DNA of 64,000 bases. Origin: Skeletonema tropicum (Eukaryota; Bacillariophyta; Thalassiosirophyceae; Thalassiosirales; Thalassiosiraceae). The stretch lies in the NCBI GenBank assembly GCA_037178625.1, contig CM074129.1, positions 2,728,001-2,792,000 on the forward strand, given 5' to 3'. Positions 9,395-18,535 of this stretch are shown here, in pieces (positions within the stretch are counted from its first letter, which is position 1; each line of letters starts with the position of its first letter). The notes beneath the pieces are model-generated. The model was not told the DNA's origin, ran no database searches, and saw only the letters and a list, made by a program, of their open reading frames with translations. The position numbers and the translations under genes were made by a program.

Positions 9395-11137
9395 ATGGAT
9401 GCTCATATAGACCACCGGTCACTTGGGATGGATACTTCGACCTCTATTATGGGAACTCATCCTCTTCGTGGAGGTTCCCCACATCATCGGACACCCCAAC
9501 ATGTCGACGGGGAGCAAGGCTTTCAGAACTCAAGTGAGGATCAAGTGAACAATTCTTGCTGCTTGCCAATGCCTCAATTTGAGGATGCACACGAGTTGTG
9601 CAGCAATAGACATCACCTTATGTCCAACCTCCCAGACGCTGCGGTGGCTACAAGACGTGAACACAAAAGACGTCTTCATCGCCGTCCCCTTTGTCTGAGA
9701 CAAGAAACAATACTTTCATTGGTCGCAGCAGCATCGCTACTATTTATTTCTCCTTCACTTAAGGCACATGCCGCTTCATCTCCCCACCGGGCTTCGTCTT
9801 CTACACTCTTTGTTCCTCCTAGATCACGTACTACCACCTTGGCTCACTCCAATCACTTCATGAGTACTCAAAAAAGACCTAAACAGGATCGCCCAATTAA
9901 TAACGTATCAGGTACATGGTCCAACGCAGTACGTCAAAAGAGTGAACTTGACGAGTCCAGATTTGGTGTTCGTAACAGGGTGAAGTCCGTGCTGAAGAAA
10001 GCGAAGAAACGAACGGGTATTGAAAATGCATCGGCATCATCAACTCCTTCAAAACGATCTGGTGCAAGCATTGTTGCTGAGACTGCATCTATTGGGGCTT
10101 GGGATGTGGATGTAGCGATTGATATGGTATCGAAGGTACAAGATAAAAAGAGTCAGGAGATTAAGAACGGTACAACAAAACAGCAGGTAGCTGATGAGAT
10201 GACGCCCTCGGAACCGAAATATGAAGATGCAGCAATACTATCTAAACTTGCGAATGAAATAACAGGTTCAAAGAAGAATAGGGTAGAGGTCAATTCCGCT
10301 TCGTCGACAAATGTGACGACCAAAAGTTCATTGACAGATGACTCGCCTGAGGATGATTTTGTCATTTCTTCCTCGTCGTCTGTGTCATCTGCTGAATCCG
10401 AAAACAAGAGAAATAATATCAAAAGGCGTGTCACTGAAAAGGATGCTTTTACAGGAGATGTCTCAGCTGCATTCTCTCTTCCTCGGGAGCCCCTACCATT
10501 TGAGCTTCCGCCACTTGACACGGAACAATATCGTAGGCTGATGGATGGGGAACGCGTTCAATATCAAGACGATATGGGGCGTGCTGGTTCAGGGTTTGTG
10601 GTTTGGGATGTAAAGGCTCCTTCGTCAGTTGTTTGGGATTGTCTCCTTGACTTTCAGTCCTACCCTCAAACTATACCAACAGTCCGTGAGGTTGTGATGT
10701 ACACCAACACACATCTTAAGGAGGATTACAGAGCGGAGAAGCCTATAGACTTTGAAGATGGTACTGCGGCGATTTGTAAGCATGGCGTACCATCAGTAAC
10801 ACGTGCTCAATTCGCACTGTCGAAATTCAAATTAAAGATTGCTGCTGTGCATAAGTACCGACCTCATCCGAAGGGTGACTACATGATTTTCACTTTGGAT
10901 CCTGCGAGTTCCAACATGGCGTTAAAGTACGCGAAGGGGATATGGTACACAGAGAGCAATCCTGATGGGAAGGAGGGGCATACTCGCGTTTGGTTGTTGT
11001 GTGAATTGAGGGTATCTAGGCTGTTACCGCAATGGATTGTTGACTATGCTGCATCCAGAGCTATGCCAAGAGCAACGACATGGTTGAAACCACAAGTAGA
11101 GGCTGCAGCACAACTTTGGTTGAGGGACAGAAGATAG
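9395..11137 (+). CDS. START/SRPBCC (polyketide cyclase-like) lipid-binding domain protein
   Basis: 580 aa, no intron. The C-terminal ~200 residues form an SRPBCC/START-type domain of the cyclase/dehydrase subgroup: GFVVWDVKAPSSVVWDCL, then LDFQSYPQTIPTVREVV, and a C-terminal helix (PQWIVDYAASRAMPRATTWL). Such domains bind hydrophobic ligands such as lipids or polyketides. Upstream lie about 250 disordered Ser-, Lys- and Asp/Glu-rich residues. A hydrophobic segment at about 108-127 (LSLVAAASLLFISPSLKAHA) follows an Arg-rich run; it could be a membrane anchor, or a signal peptide if translation starts at the internal methionine at residue 76. Ligand unknown. Confidence 0.65.
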   Translation: MDAHIDHRSLGMDTSTSIMGTHPLRGGSPHHRTPQHVDGEQGFQNSSEDQVNNSCCLPMPQFEDAHELCSNRHHLMSNLPDAAVATRREHKRRLHRRPLCLRQETILSLVAAASLLFISPSLKAHAASSPHRASSSTLFVPPRSRTTTLAHSNHFMSTQKRPKQDRPINNVSGTWSNAVRQKSELDESRFGVRNRVKSVLKKAKKRTGIENASASSTPSKRSGASIVAETASIGAWDVDVAIDMVSKVQDKKSQEIKNGTTKQQVADEMTPSEPKYEDAAILSKLANEITGSKKNRVEVNSASSTNVTTKSSLTDDSPEDDFVISSSSSVSSAESENKRNNIKRRVTEKDAFTGDVSAAFSLPREPLPFELPPLDTEQYRRLMDGERVQYQDDMGRAGSGFVVWDVKAPSSVVWDCLLDFQSYPQTIPTVREVVMYTNTHLKEDYRAEKPIDFEDGTAAICKHGVPSVTRAQFALSKFKLKIAAVHKYRPHPKGDYMIFTLDPASSNMALKYAKGIWYTESNPDGKEGHTRVWLLCELRVSRLLPQWIVDYAASRAMPRATTWLKPQVEAAAQLWLRDRR

Positions 11138-11304
11138 GAGGAGATAATTTGATGTAGCACGGAAACACGTTTGAACATAATGACGTACACTTAATTATAA
11201 ATCAGATGGTCTACTGAACTGTACTGTAATCTATCTCTATCTTCATTTTTCACAGCACGTACTCATCCAATGACACTCTCAACACTTCACAATACTTATC
11301 CAAG

Positions 11305-12249
11305 TTAGGCAAAAGTAGTCTTCCAAACCTGTGGGGCCAACTTTTCCAAGGCTGATGCTACCTTATTTTGAATTTCTTCTGTAGGCGTCAGTGCAATCAT
11401 GAGACCTCCTCGTCCTGTACCACTCATCTTCGCACCTACAGCTCCCGCGGCACGTGCGGCAAGCACAAGATCGTCAAGTTCTTTGCAGCTAACAGTTAGT
11501 TCTTGGAGATATTCGTGATTTAGATTCATCAATTTGCCAAGTTTGTCCATGTCTCCCTCTTCTACAGCCTTTTGTCCTTGTTCACATAAATCTGTATATT
11601 TGCCAATGAGATCCGCAAACCATGCCTCATCGGCCTCTTTCTTAGCACGAACATCACCTACCACTTCTGTCGTACTAGCAGTGATCCCAGTAGATGCATA
11701 TACAATCCGTATGGGCGAAAGCAATGTTTTCTTGTCAAAAATAGGCGCACCTTCTGTCCTTTGGAAACGAAGAAGCCCTCCAAACGTAGCAGCAGTATTG
11801 TCTATCCCAGATGGGGTTCCATGGTAGCCCTTCTCTCCCTCATATCCAGCGGCATTGATCTCATCTTCGGACATGGATCGAGAGTCTGCAATGTTGACAG
11901 CACGTGCGAGAGAAACTACTTGTGCTGCCGAGGCACCGATGCCAGATGCACAACATAGGTCACCACCGAATGTCAGCTTTACCCCACGCTTCTTGGTGTC
12001 GATACCCAAGTGACTTAACGTTAAATTGATGGCTTCCATGCCCTCATCCATCTTCTTCTCTTTGTAGAGAGGAACAGCTGGGCGGTTGTCAATCACTTCC
12101 AATCCAGGCTCGGCGGTGTATTCCAATTTGCAATCAGTGTAGGCTGAAACTGCTCCCACTAGGGCTGGGACTTTGTAAACGACAAAGTGCTCTCCGAATA
12201 AAATCAATTTGCCAAAGGCGTGCGTTTTGTCTACTGGGAAGGATGCCAT
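11305..12249 (-). CDS. MVK: Mevalonate kinase
   Basis: 314 aa GHMP kinase. The signatures are GKLILFGEHFVVYK at the N-terminus, the ATP loop CCASGIGASAA at about 107-117, YHGTPSGIDNTAAT, and the C-terminal KMSGTGRGGLM. It phosphorylates mevalonate with ATP in the cytosolic or peroxisomal mevalonate route to isoprenoids and sterols. The start is the ATG at 12249; the longer frame upstream has only a TTG. The length is short for eukaryotic MVK (usually about 390 aa) and closer to archaeal and bacterial forms, but all catalytic motifs are present. The last 46 bp before the neighbouring START-like gene's 3' end hold nothing obvious. Divergent from the RING gene across a promoter that carries a MITE. 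Confidence 0.9.
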   Translation of the reverse strand: MASFPVDKTHAFGKLILFGEHFVVYKVPALVGAVSAYTDCKLEYTAEPGLEVIDNRPAVPLYKEKKMDEGMEAINLTLSHLGIDTKKRGVKLTFGGDLCCASGIGASAAQVVSLARAVNIADSRSMSEDEINAAGYEGEKGYHGTPSGIDNTAATFGGLLRFQRTEGAPIFDKKTLLSPIRIVYASTGITASTTEVVGDVRAKKEADEAWFADLIGKYTDLCEQGQKAVEEGDMDKLGKLMNLNHEYLQELTVSCKELDDLVLAARAAGAVGAKMSGTGRGGLMIALTPTEEIQNKVASALEKLAPQVWKTTFA

Positions 12250-12558
12250 GATGAGTAGGAAAGGTGTTGATACTGATAATGATAACAATGACAGTAATGG
12301 AATCTTTGGGCAAATGTATCAAAACCTGAGTGCAGTGAGTGCTGAGTGCTTTGTGCCACAACATGCCACTGCATCTTCACCCTCTATCTTTTTGATGCGT
12401 CTGTCTGCTCTTTTTATAGTTGATAACTCACTCTTTCATTAATAATTTGTGCAGACTACAACCATTTAGTTACCATGGAGCAGACTTCCCTCCGACATTC
12501 AGTCGGTAGCTTTTAGCATTCTCATCCATGTTGCACTTGCTTCACACGACTCTTCTAC
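12250..12558. promoter_or_regulatory. MVK-proximal part of the MVK/RING divergent promoter
   Basis: 309 bp between the MVK start and the left end of the inserted inverted-repeat element. Together with the 51 bp on the other side, the promoter without the element would be about 360 bp. No other feature seen. Confidence 0.4.
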
Positions 12559-13050
12559 GGGAGCGCGGGAAAGCGGGCTGCATCCCGATTTTTATGCCGA
12601 TAAATGCCCCCTTTTCTGATAATACCTAATGTAAAGTAATCCAATAAGATTCAACGCATACCATTGATCGCCAAAAATTGATTTGCCGCTCGGCATTACG
12701 GTTACGCCGATTAACGCCGAATAACCCCGAGTAACGCCGCTCGGCATTACGGTTACGCCGACTAATGCCGAGTAATGCCGAGTAATGCCGAGCGGCTCAT
12801 GATGTGCGCATATCATAATGCCGAGTAACGCCGAGTAATTCCGAGTAGTGCCGCTCGGCATAGTAGTTATGCCGAGTAACGCCGAGTAACGCCGAGTAAA
12901 GCAGGCGGCGTAACCGTTATGCCGAGCGGCACAATATTTGGCGATATGCGTTGAATTTCTTAAAAATGGGAAACTTGACATTTGACACTTTCGCTTTTAA
13001 TGCCGGATGATTCCGAGTAAAAGTACGCAAGCCCCCTTTCCCGCGCTCCC
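12559..13050. mobile_element. MITE-like foldback element with terminal inverted repeats and 3-bp target duplication
   Basis: The ends are 20-bp inverted repeats: GGGAGCGCGGGAAAGCGGGC at 12559-12578, and its complement with one mismatch at 13031-13050. Both flanks carry TAC (12556-12558 and 13051-13053), a plausible 3-bp target-site duplication. Inside, a second inverted pair (about 12650-12715 against 12900-12955, sharing ATTCAACGCAT and GCCGCTCGGCAT) brackets a core of many GCCGAGTAAYGCCGAGT-type repeats, so one strand could fold into a long hairpin. No transposase is encoded, hence non-autonomous. Three-bp duplications are known for Harbinger and CACTA groups, but the family is not assigned. 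Confidence 0.75.
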
Positions 13051-13101
13051 TACCTTTCAGACCAAATAAAAGAACACAAATAGACAACAACGACAATCAA
13101 C

Positions 13102-14013
13102 ATGAGTGAATATTACCCTTTTTATGATGACGACGGTAGCTTTGGCTACAACTTAGCAAATACTACGTCAGATCAAGATAGCGAGGCGGCCACAACTGTC
13201 GAATGTGTACAAGCAGTATTTGCCTTCGGCCTGGCATTAACTGTGTATTTTTGTATGCTCTGCAACATTTGGCTCAAGGATGGATCAGTAACAAAAAAGG
13301 AGGTGGAACGTAGTATTGTTCACAAGAGAGTCGTAGCGCATGGTCAATCACATTGCTTTGATTGTGATCAAGTTCAAGACGATGAATGCTTGAAGAAACA
13401 CTCCTGCTGCTGCGGCAAGATTGCAAAATCCTGTCAATGGAGATCTGTAGCTCAGTATTGCTGCAGAAGAAAAGGCTTGCGAACTATACACCCTACATCG
13501 ATTGATGACGTCAAAAATAGCAATCGACCCGATCCAACCACATCTCAAACGGAGTACGCAAATACTGCAGGTGTGGATGATGCAGACCCAGGACAAGCTT
13601 CTATCAGTGACCTTGATCAAGCCGAACAAGGATTAGTTACAATTGCACTTGATGAGGAGATCGCATGTCCAATATGTCTTGAACCAATGAAACTTGGAGA
13701 GGAGGTGGCTTGGAGTAAATTGAGAAGATGCCAACATGTTTATCACTACGAATGTATAACCAGATGGCTCTTCGACGGCAACATGCACTGTCCAGTTTGC
13801 CGTGATAGGTACTGGAAACGGAATTATAGAAAGTGTGATAGTGAAAATTGCTGTACAAAGCTCATTTATGGAAAGCAATCAGATTTGGGCGATAATGACG
13901 CAAGAAGGTACCGATTCTGCGAGGTCCATGGACTAACGTTGCCGCCGGCTGATTTAGATCAAGCTGAAGCAGCAACCTCTTGTACAAATAGCGGTAATGC
14001 TCTTGAAGTGTAA
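13102..14013 (+). CDS. Membrane-anchored RING-H2 finger protein (probable E3 ubiquitin ligase)
   Basis: 303 aa. There is one predicted membrane span at about residues 38-58 (VFAFGLALTVYFCMLCNIWL). The RING-H2 domain at 189-233 has all eight ligands: C189, C192, C210, H212, H215, C218, C230, C233, with a tryptophan after the sixth and CPVC at the end. Such proteins usually act as E3 ubiquitin ligases on membranes. A cysteine-rich stretch at 95-130 lies between the span and the RING. Substrate unknown. Its 3' end is only 46 bp from the convergent SAM/TOG-like gene. Confidence 0.8.
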   Translation: MSEYYPFYDDDGSFGYNLANTTSDQDSEAATTVECVQAVFAFGLALTVYFCMLCNIWLKDGSVTKKEVERSIVHKRVVAHGQSHCFDCDQVQDDECLKKHSCCCGKIAKSCQWRSVAQYCCRRKGLRTIHPTSIDDVKNSNRPDPTTSQTEYANTAGVDDADPGQASISDLDQAEQGLVTIALDEEIACPICLEPMKLGEEVAWSKLRRCQHVYHYECITRWLFDGNMHCPVCRDRYWKRNYRKCDSENCCTKLIYGKQSDLGDNDARRYRFCEVHGLTLPPADLDQAEAATSCTNSGNALEV

Positions 14014-14059
14014 GTGCTCAAAAGTATATATTCGGTGTTTAGTTTTTAAAGCTACAGGC

Positions 14060-16938
14060 TCAGTCCAACTGAGTCTGTGCATTTTGATAAATCTTGTTCC
14101 AGCCCTTGGGGTTTGTCTCTTTCAGCCCAGAACACATCCTCATTACCCTTGTCAAGTCAAGGCCAAGCCTCTGAACGCCGTAAAGTACAGCTTGCATCAA
14201 ACCATTCATGACGTTCTTACGGCAGCGCTGATCTCTGTGATCAGCATAACTCAAGAAAAGATTGATAAGCATCACTAGGCTACTCTTCTCAAGCATTGGA
14301 TCGATCCCTTTCAGATTTCGTTCCTTCTCTGTTATTTCTGCTAGCCATTCTATTATCTCGCCACTATTGCCATTAACAGTTGATGTTCTGCGTGGATTCG
14401 GAGATGCCTTGGCAACTCCCACCCGGGACTTTCTACTCTTTGGTGCAGATGCAGTCGATCCCAGCCCGAGCACATGAGAAATGTATTCCAGTGAATTTGC
14501 CAGGGTGAAACATCGCCCGTGTAACTGGGCAAGCACTGTTTTCGCGACAGATCCGCATTGCTTACTCTTGAGAAGCTTCATCGTTTCAATCATAATCGCT
14601 TTCCAGGACATTTGAGATGCAAGTTCTGGGCCCATTGCAATCCCAACCATTCCAGAAGCGATGAGAGCGCTTCGAATGACATGAACATTGACATTCTTGC
14701 CTCCCAGCGTATCTTGAATGATGTTCAGAGCAGTTGGTCTTACATGACGACCATCTTCTCTGGAAGCGCCTTGTCCCAAATGGGACAATAGTTCTGCCTT
14801 TTCTTTCCATTTCATGTTTGCAATCATGTCTGGGCTTTGCAGCTGCTTCAATACATCGGAAACCTTTGGTAAATCATCCTCGGGATCCTCATCGTCGTCA
14901 TCTGAGTCACTGTCGAATGATTCATCACGAGATGATGTATTGGGCGGCGATTTGGATTTGGCACGGTTGCCAGAAAAAGGTTTCTTCCTAGACGAGACTG
15001 CAGGCGCTGCATTTTTCGAGCCATCATAATCATTTGGAGATGTCGATTTGGGCGTTTTACTGCTCATTCTACTCGCGGTTGAAAGAAAGGTTGAACACGA
15101 GTTACTAGACAAAAATGCTAGTCCATTCTCTCCCATATCGTCACCTAAGCGGATGTAGCCTACACCTTTTGATCGAAACTGAGGCGCTATCTTTCGTCCC
15201 CCTTTCTGAGCCTCCTTTTGTGGATACCATCCACCGAAATCTCGCTGAGGGTCTAAAATAACGTCGATTGCTCCATTGCAATCCTGAAAGAAGTCTGCAA
15301 CCGATTTCGTAGCCGCCTTGCCAGTCAGGACGTGAGCACTGTCATCGTCGAGGTGCATTTCATAAACAGATTTGTCCTTGGACAATTTGGATGTTACCTG
15401 AGCATGATCTACGTAAAAGCCCCTGGCATTTCGAATCCGTATGCACTCCTCCCCAAGATGAGTTTCGTTCCCTCTCTTGTTTCCAATGCCCGCGTGTTGT
15501 ACCTTACCACTGTAGTCGATATCTCCAATGATGATCCTGACGCAACCCTTTTTGTGTGGATCCTTCGTCTCGAGCATACACTCCATTCTCCTGGGACCAG
15601 AATAAATGATATTTTGACCAAGCTGCGGATTATCGTGAACTACCCACAATGCATGATGAATATCGTCTTCGATGGAGACTTCTCCAGCAGTTTGTGATGA
15701 TAATGTCCAACACTGGCGACTCCACAAAGCTTGTTTCGTACTCGTTCCAGCAAGGTTTGCAGTAGAAGATTCCCGGATTATCAATGTCTTCTTCGCAGTC
15801 ACGACATGAACCACACGTTTGACAGCTAATCTGAGGACTACTGCTTTGGTGGTGATGTCTGATTCGTCGACTTGGTGATGGTGATGGTGATGAATGACTC
15901 CCTTCGTATTGTCGTTCATTGTCTGTAGCACCTCGTCTCAGTGCCTTACCAGAAGATGGTGATAACGGTGGACGGTGATTATTGGGTGGAGCTTCTCCAC
16001 CTCCACCACTTCGCATCATCTTTCGGTTTGCCTTCTTCGTCGCAGTTTCGACTTCATCAATCTTCTTGCGTTGAGTTGGATCAGCTGTTAATTTGAGCAC
16101 AAGATCATCGTTCTCGGAAACTTTCTTCGTCAAACTCTTTCCCTTGGCAAGAGGTTTTGGTGCTTCCCACACGCCTGTCTTCTCCTTGTACTTATTTTCC
16201 TGTTCCTTCCTCTCCTTGTGAGCTTGGAGCCTTTCTTCAGGAGTGAGTTTCTTGACAGGAGAACTATCTACACTCCCACCTCGTGAACTGACAGATGCTA
16301 GTGATTTCATTTCATCATTGCCACTGCCATGACCATGACCATTATGGTTATGAAGAAGTTGATGATGGTTCAAGTCCGTACTTGCAAGTTTGGCCTCCAA
16401 CGTTGCAATCTTCTCAGCTTGTTTCCGAATAAGAAACTCCCTTGCATCCACCAACGTACTATCAATGTGACGATCTTTCACGGAAGGACTCCATTTGATC
16501 ATTTCCTGCCTAGCATAATCACTCAGAAGAGATCCCTCCAGCGACTTTCGGCTGTTCAAGGATTCTTCCAACACTTCTGCAACATTCTTCCTTCGTCGCT
16601 CATCCCTCATGCAACTTGCATAAACGACCCGTTTGAATTCGTCGAATATGTCCAATCTTTACTCCCATATCCTTCAGATCTTGTTCGGTGGCATCCTGTA
16701 GAGAGGAAACGTCGTCATATCCATTGGACTGTAATGAATTGCAGTACGAATTGGCAGTGTCGCTAGATATTCTCAGGTCATCGTGGAGAAAGTTGTACAG
16801 TCCCTCCCTGTTTTCGTCATCAGTGGACGTGGACGTGTCCAAAGGTTGGTGGAACGGGGGCGATGGTTGAATGACAGAGACATGATGATGATGATGTGGT
16901 TCCCCAGCAGAACGTATTTGCCTCACAGAACTTTGCAT
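14060..16938 (-). CDS. SAM-domain protein with Cys-rich zinc site and C-terminal TOG/CLASP-like helical repeats; coding frame broken twice
   Basis: Three overlapping frames read as one protein. Frame 1 (16938 down to 16600) has a SAM domain (LYNFLHDDLRISSDTANSYC, then DLKDMGVKIGHIRRI). Frame 2 (about 16660 to 15630) has a basic coiled coil, a Ser-rich linker and CQTCGSCRDCEED...FYCKPCW, a probable zinc ribbon. Frame 3 (up to 15931, ending 14060) has an unrecognised beta-rich region, an acidic linker and about 250 helical residues (MKWKEKAELLSHLGQGA, ALIASGMVGIAMG) resembling TOG/CLASP HEAT repeats that bind tubulin. Each join needs a +1 shift. For the first, the window (16600-16660) is too small for an intron. 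Sequence indels, short introns or real frameshifting remain open. The microtubule role is an inference. Confidence 0.55.
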
Positions 16939-17362
16939 TGACAGTAGTGCTTCGATCCTTCTCTTGGAGAGTCAAATCATGAGAAAGTGAGAATGATCCA
17001 AGAGGCATTCCACCATCAACGGCAACCCTAACTACTGTGTCGGTGATTTGAATTCAATTACGCCATCGTGTCGTTGTTTGAATGGAGATTCTTATGCTTT
17101 GTTCTTTGAAACTAAAAAATCAGCCAAAAGTTGCTGGGGGCTGTCACCTGTAGGCCGCAGTTTAGAAAACATGTGCCAGTCAATTCATCTCTTGAGATTA
17201 CTGTGTGTTCAAGTCCTTTAGTGTTTCAAAAATCAATTTGGCGCGTCGGACAAAAAAATCCGCGAAGTATCTGGAGAGCCAAGAGCTAGCAAGGAAGATG
17301 ACGACACAGAGATAAGCAGCAGGGTATTACCACAGCGTTAAGAATAAAGTAGATCAATCATT
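16939..17362. promoter_or_regulatory. Divergent promoter, SAM/TOG-like gene / DUF2237 gene
   Basis: 424 bp between opposing starts. It contains TTTGGCGC-like sequence near 17236 (AATTTGGCGCG), which matches the E2F consensus TTTSSCGC. No coding sequence. Confidence 0.4.
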
Positions 17363-18148
17363 ATGGCATTCGTAACCTGCAGCATTTTGTACGCCGCAGT
17401 AGTGCTGCTTGTCTCGTCAAATCCTGCCTTGGCTTGGGTGCCGACTCTGAACAATAATGTTATACATCATCCATCAGCTACTGATGCCTTCTCAAGAACA
17501 ACTCAGCTAACAGCCGAGCAAGGGGATGATGACACCTCTGATGCAAAATATTACGGCTACAACGTATTGGGTACGGAATTATCCTGTTGTTGTAGCAACG
17601 TTCGTGATTCTGGTATAGGCACAGGTTTCTATAGGTGAGCATAATACTATGATCATTTATATGATATATAGAAGATTCTGATTGTCACTGGTATCTCAAC
17701 AAAACACATCTCACTCCCCTACGATTCTTGTTTGCAACGCTCGTGTGTGGAAAGAAATGGATTCTGTTCTACTGGTGATAATGATGTCGGTAGACACACC
17801 GTCTGTGTACAGGTGACTGATGAGTTCCTAAGCTATTCCAAATCGGTTGGGAATGATCTGTCCACTCCCATGCCAGAGTATCTCTTCCCTGGATTGAAAG
17901 AAGGCGATATATGGTGTTTATGTGCACAGAGGTGGGCTCAGGCATATAATGCTGGAAAGGCACCAAAGCTTTTTCTGCAATCTACTCATGAGAAAACACT
18001 TGATTTTATCCCTTTGGATGTCATGAAGGTCTTCGCGATAGATGCGGAGGAATCAAAAACTGTTATCAACAAACTTAACTTACAGAGGAGTCAGTTGAAC
18101 GAAATGTTGAAGAAGGAAGTAAGCGATAACGATGAGGCATTTCAGTGA
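17363..18148 (+). CDS. DUF2237 family protein, two exons
   Basis: Exons 17363-17634 and 17755-18148; intron of 120 nt with GTGAGC donor and GGAAAG acceptor. The join was chosen because it recreates the family core GFYR+NGFCSTGDNDVGRHTVC, as in bacterial and eukaryotic DUF2237 proteins (GFYRDGCC.TGPEDVG.HTVC). Product 221 aa. Downstream the family hallmarks continue: FLSYSKSVGNDLSTP, PEYLFPGLKEGDIWCLCAQRW, ATHEKTL-like STHEKTLDFIPLD. The N-terminus has a signal peptide ending ALAW, so the protein enters the secretory route or the plastid. Biochemical function of the family is unknown. The conserved cysteines suggest metal or disulfide chemistry. Confidence 0.8.
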
Positions 18149-18535
18149 GCAGTGAGCTGTGAGCCTTACCCACTTCTAATTAAATGATGCGCAAGGTTTA
18201 AATGAAAGTTGTATTTATGTATTATTTATCAATAGAGCGTTGGCAATGAGCAGTGAGCAGTGAGCAGTGAGCAGTGAGCAGTGAGCAGTGAGCCTTACCC
18301 ACTTCTAATTAAATGATGCGCAAGGTTTAAATGAAAGTTGTATTTATGTATTATTTATTTATCAATAGAGCGTTAGCAGAAAGCTGAATAAATACGAACG
18401 ATAGCAGAGAATGTTAATCAAAGCTTGCTGCATCCACGAATGTATCTCCAAGATTCATTCGTTCTCAAACAAGTCAAATATAACATAAATATTGTTTTTG
18501 TCGCTCAAACTATCAATCCTTCTCATTCATCAAAC
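18149..18535. repeat. Duplicated 3' flank with heptanucleotide tandem repeat
   Basis: An approximately 84-bp sequence (starting GTGAGCCTTACCCACTTC, ending AATAGAGCGTT) occurs twice in direct orientation, at about 18159-18242 and 18288-18375; the second copy has a 4-bp ATTT insertion. Between them are six perfect copies of GAGCAGT (18248-18289). The first copy starts right after the DUF2237 stop, where one GAGCAGT-like unit is also present, which suggests a slippage-driven duplication of the 3' UTR. The remaining bases to 18535 show nothing further. Confidence 0.85.

Noticed and set aside
11305..12288. Longer mevalonate kinase start
   Set aside because: The upstream codon is TTG; the first ATG is at 12249 and leaves the GHMP motif at the usual distance from the N-terminus.
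12592..12981. 129-codon frame on the minus strand with repeated TRxYSALxG units
   Set aside because: It only reflects the GCCGAGTAAYGCC tandem repeats inside the MITE.
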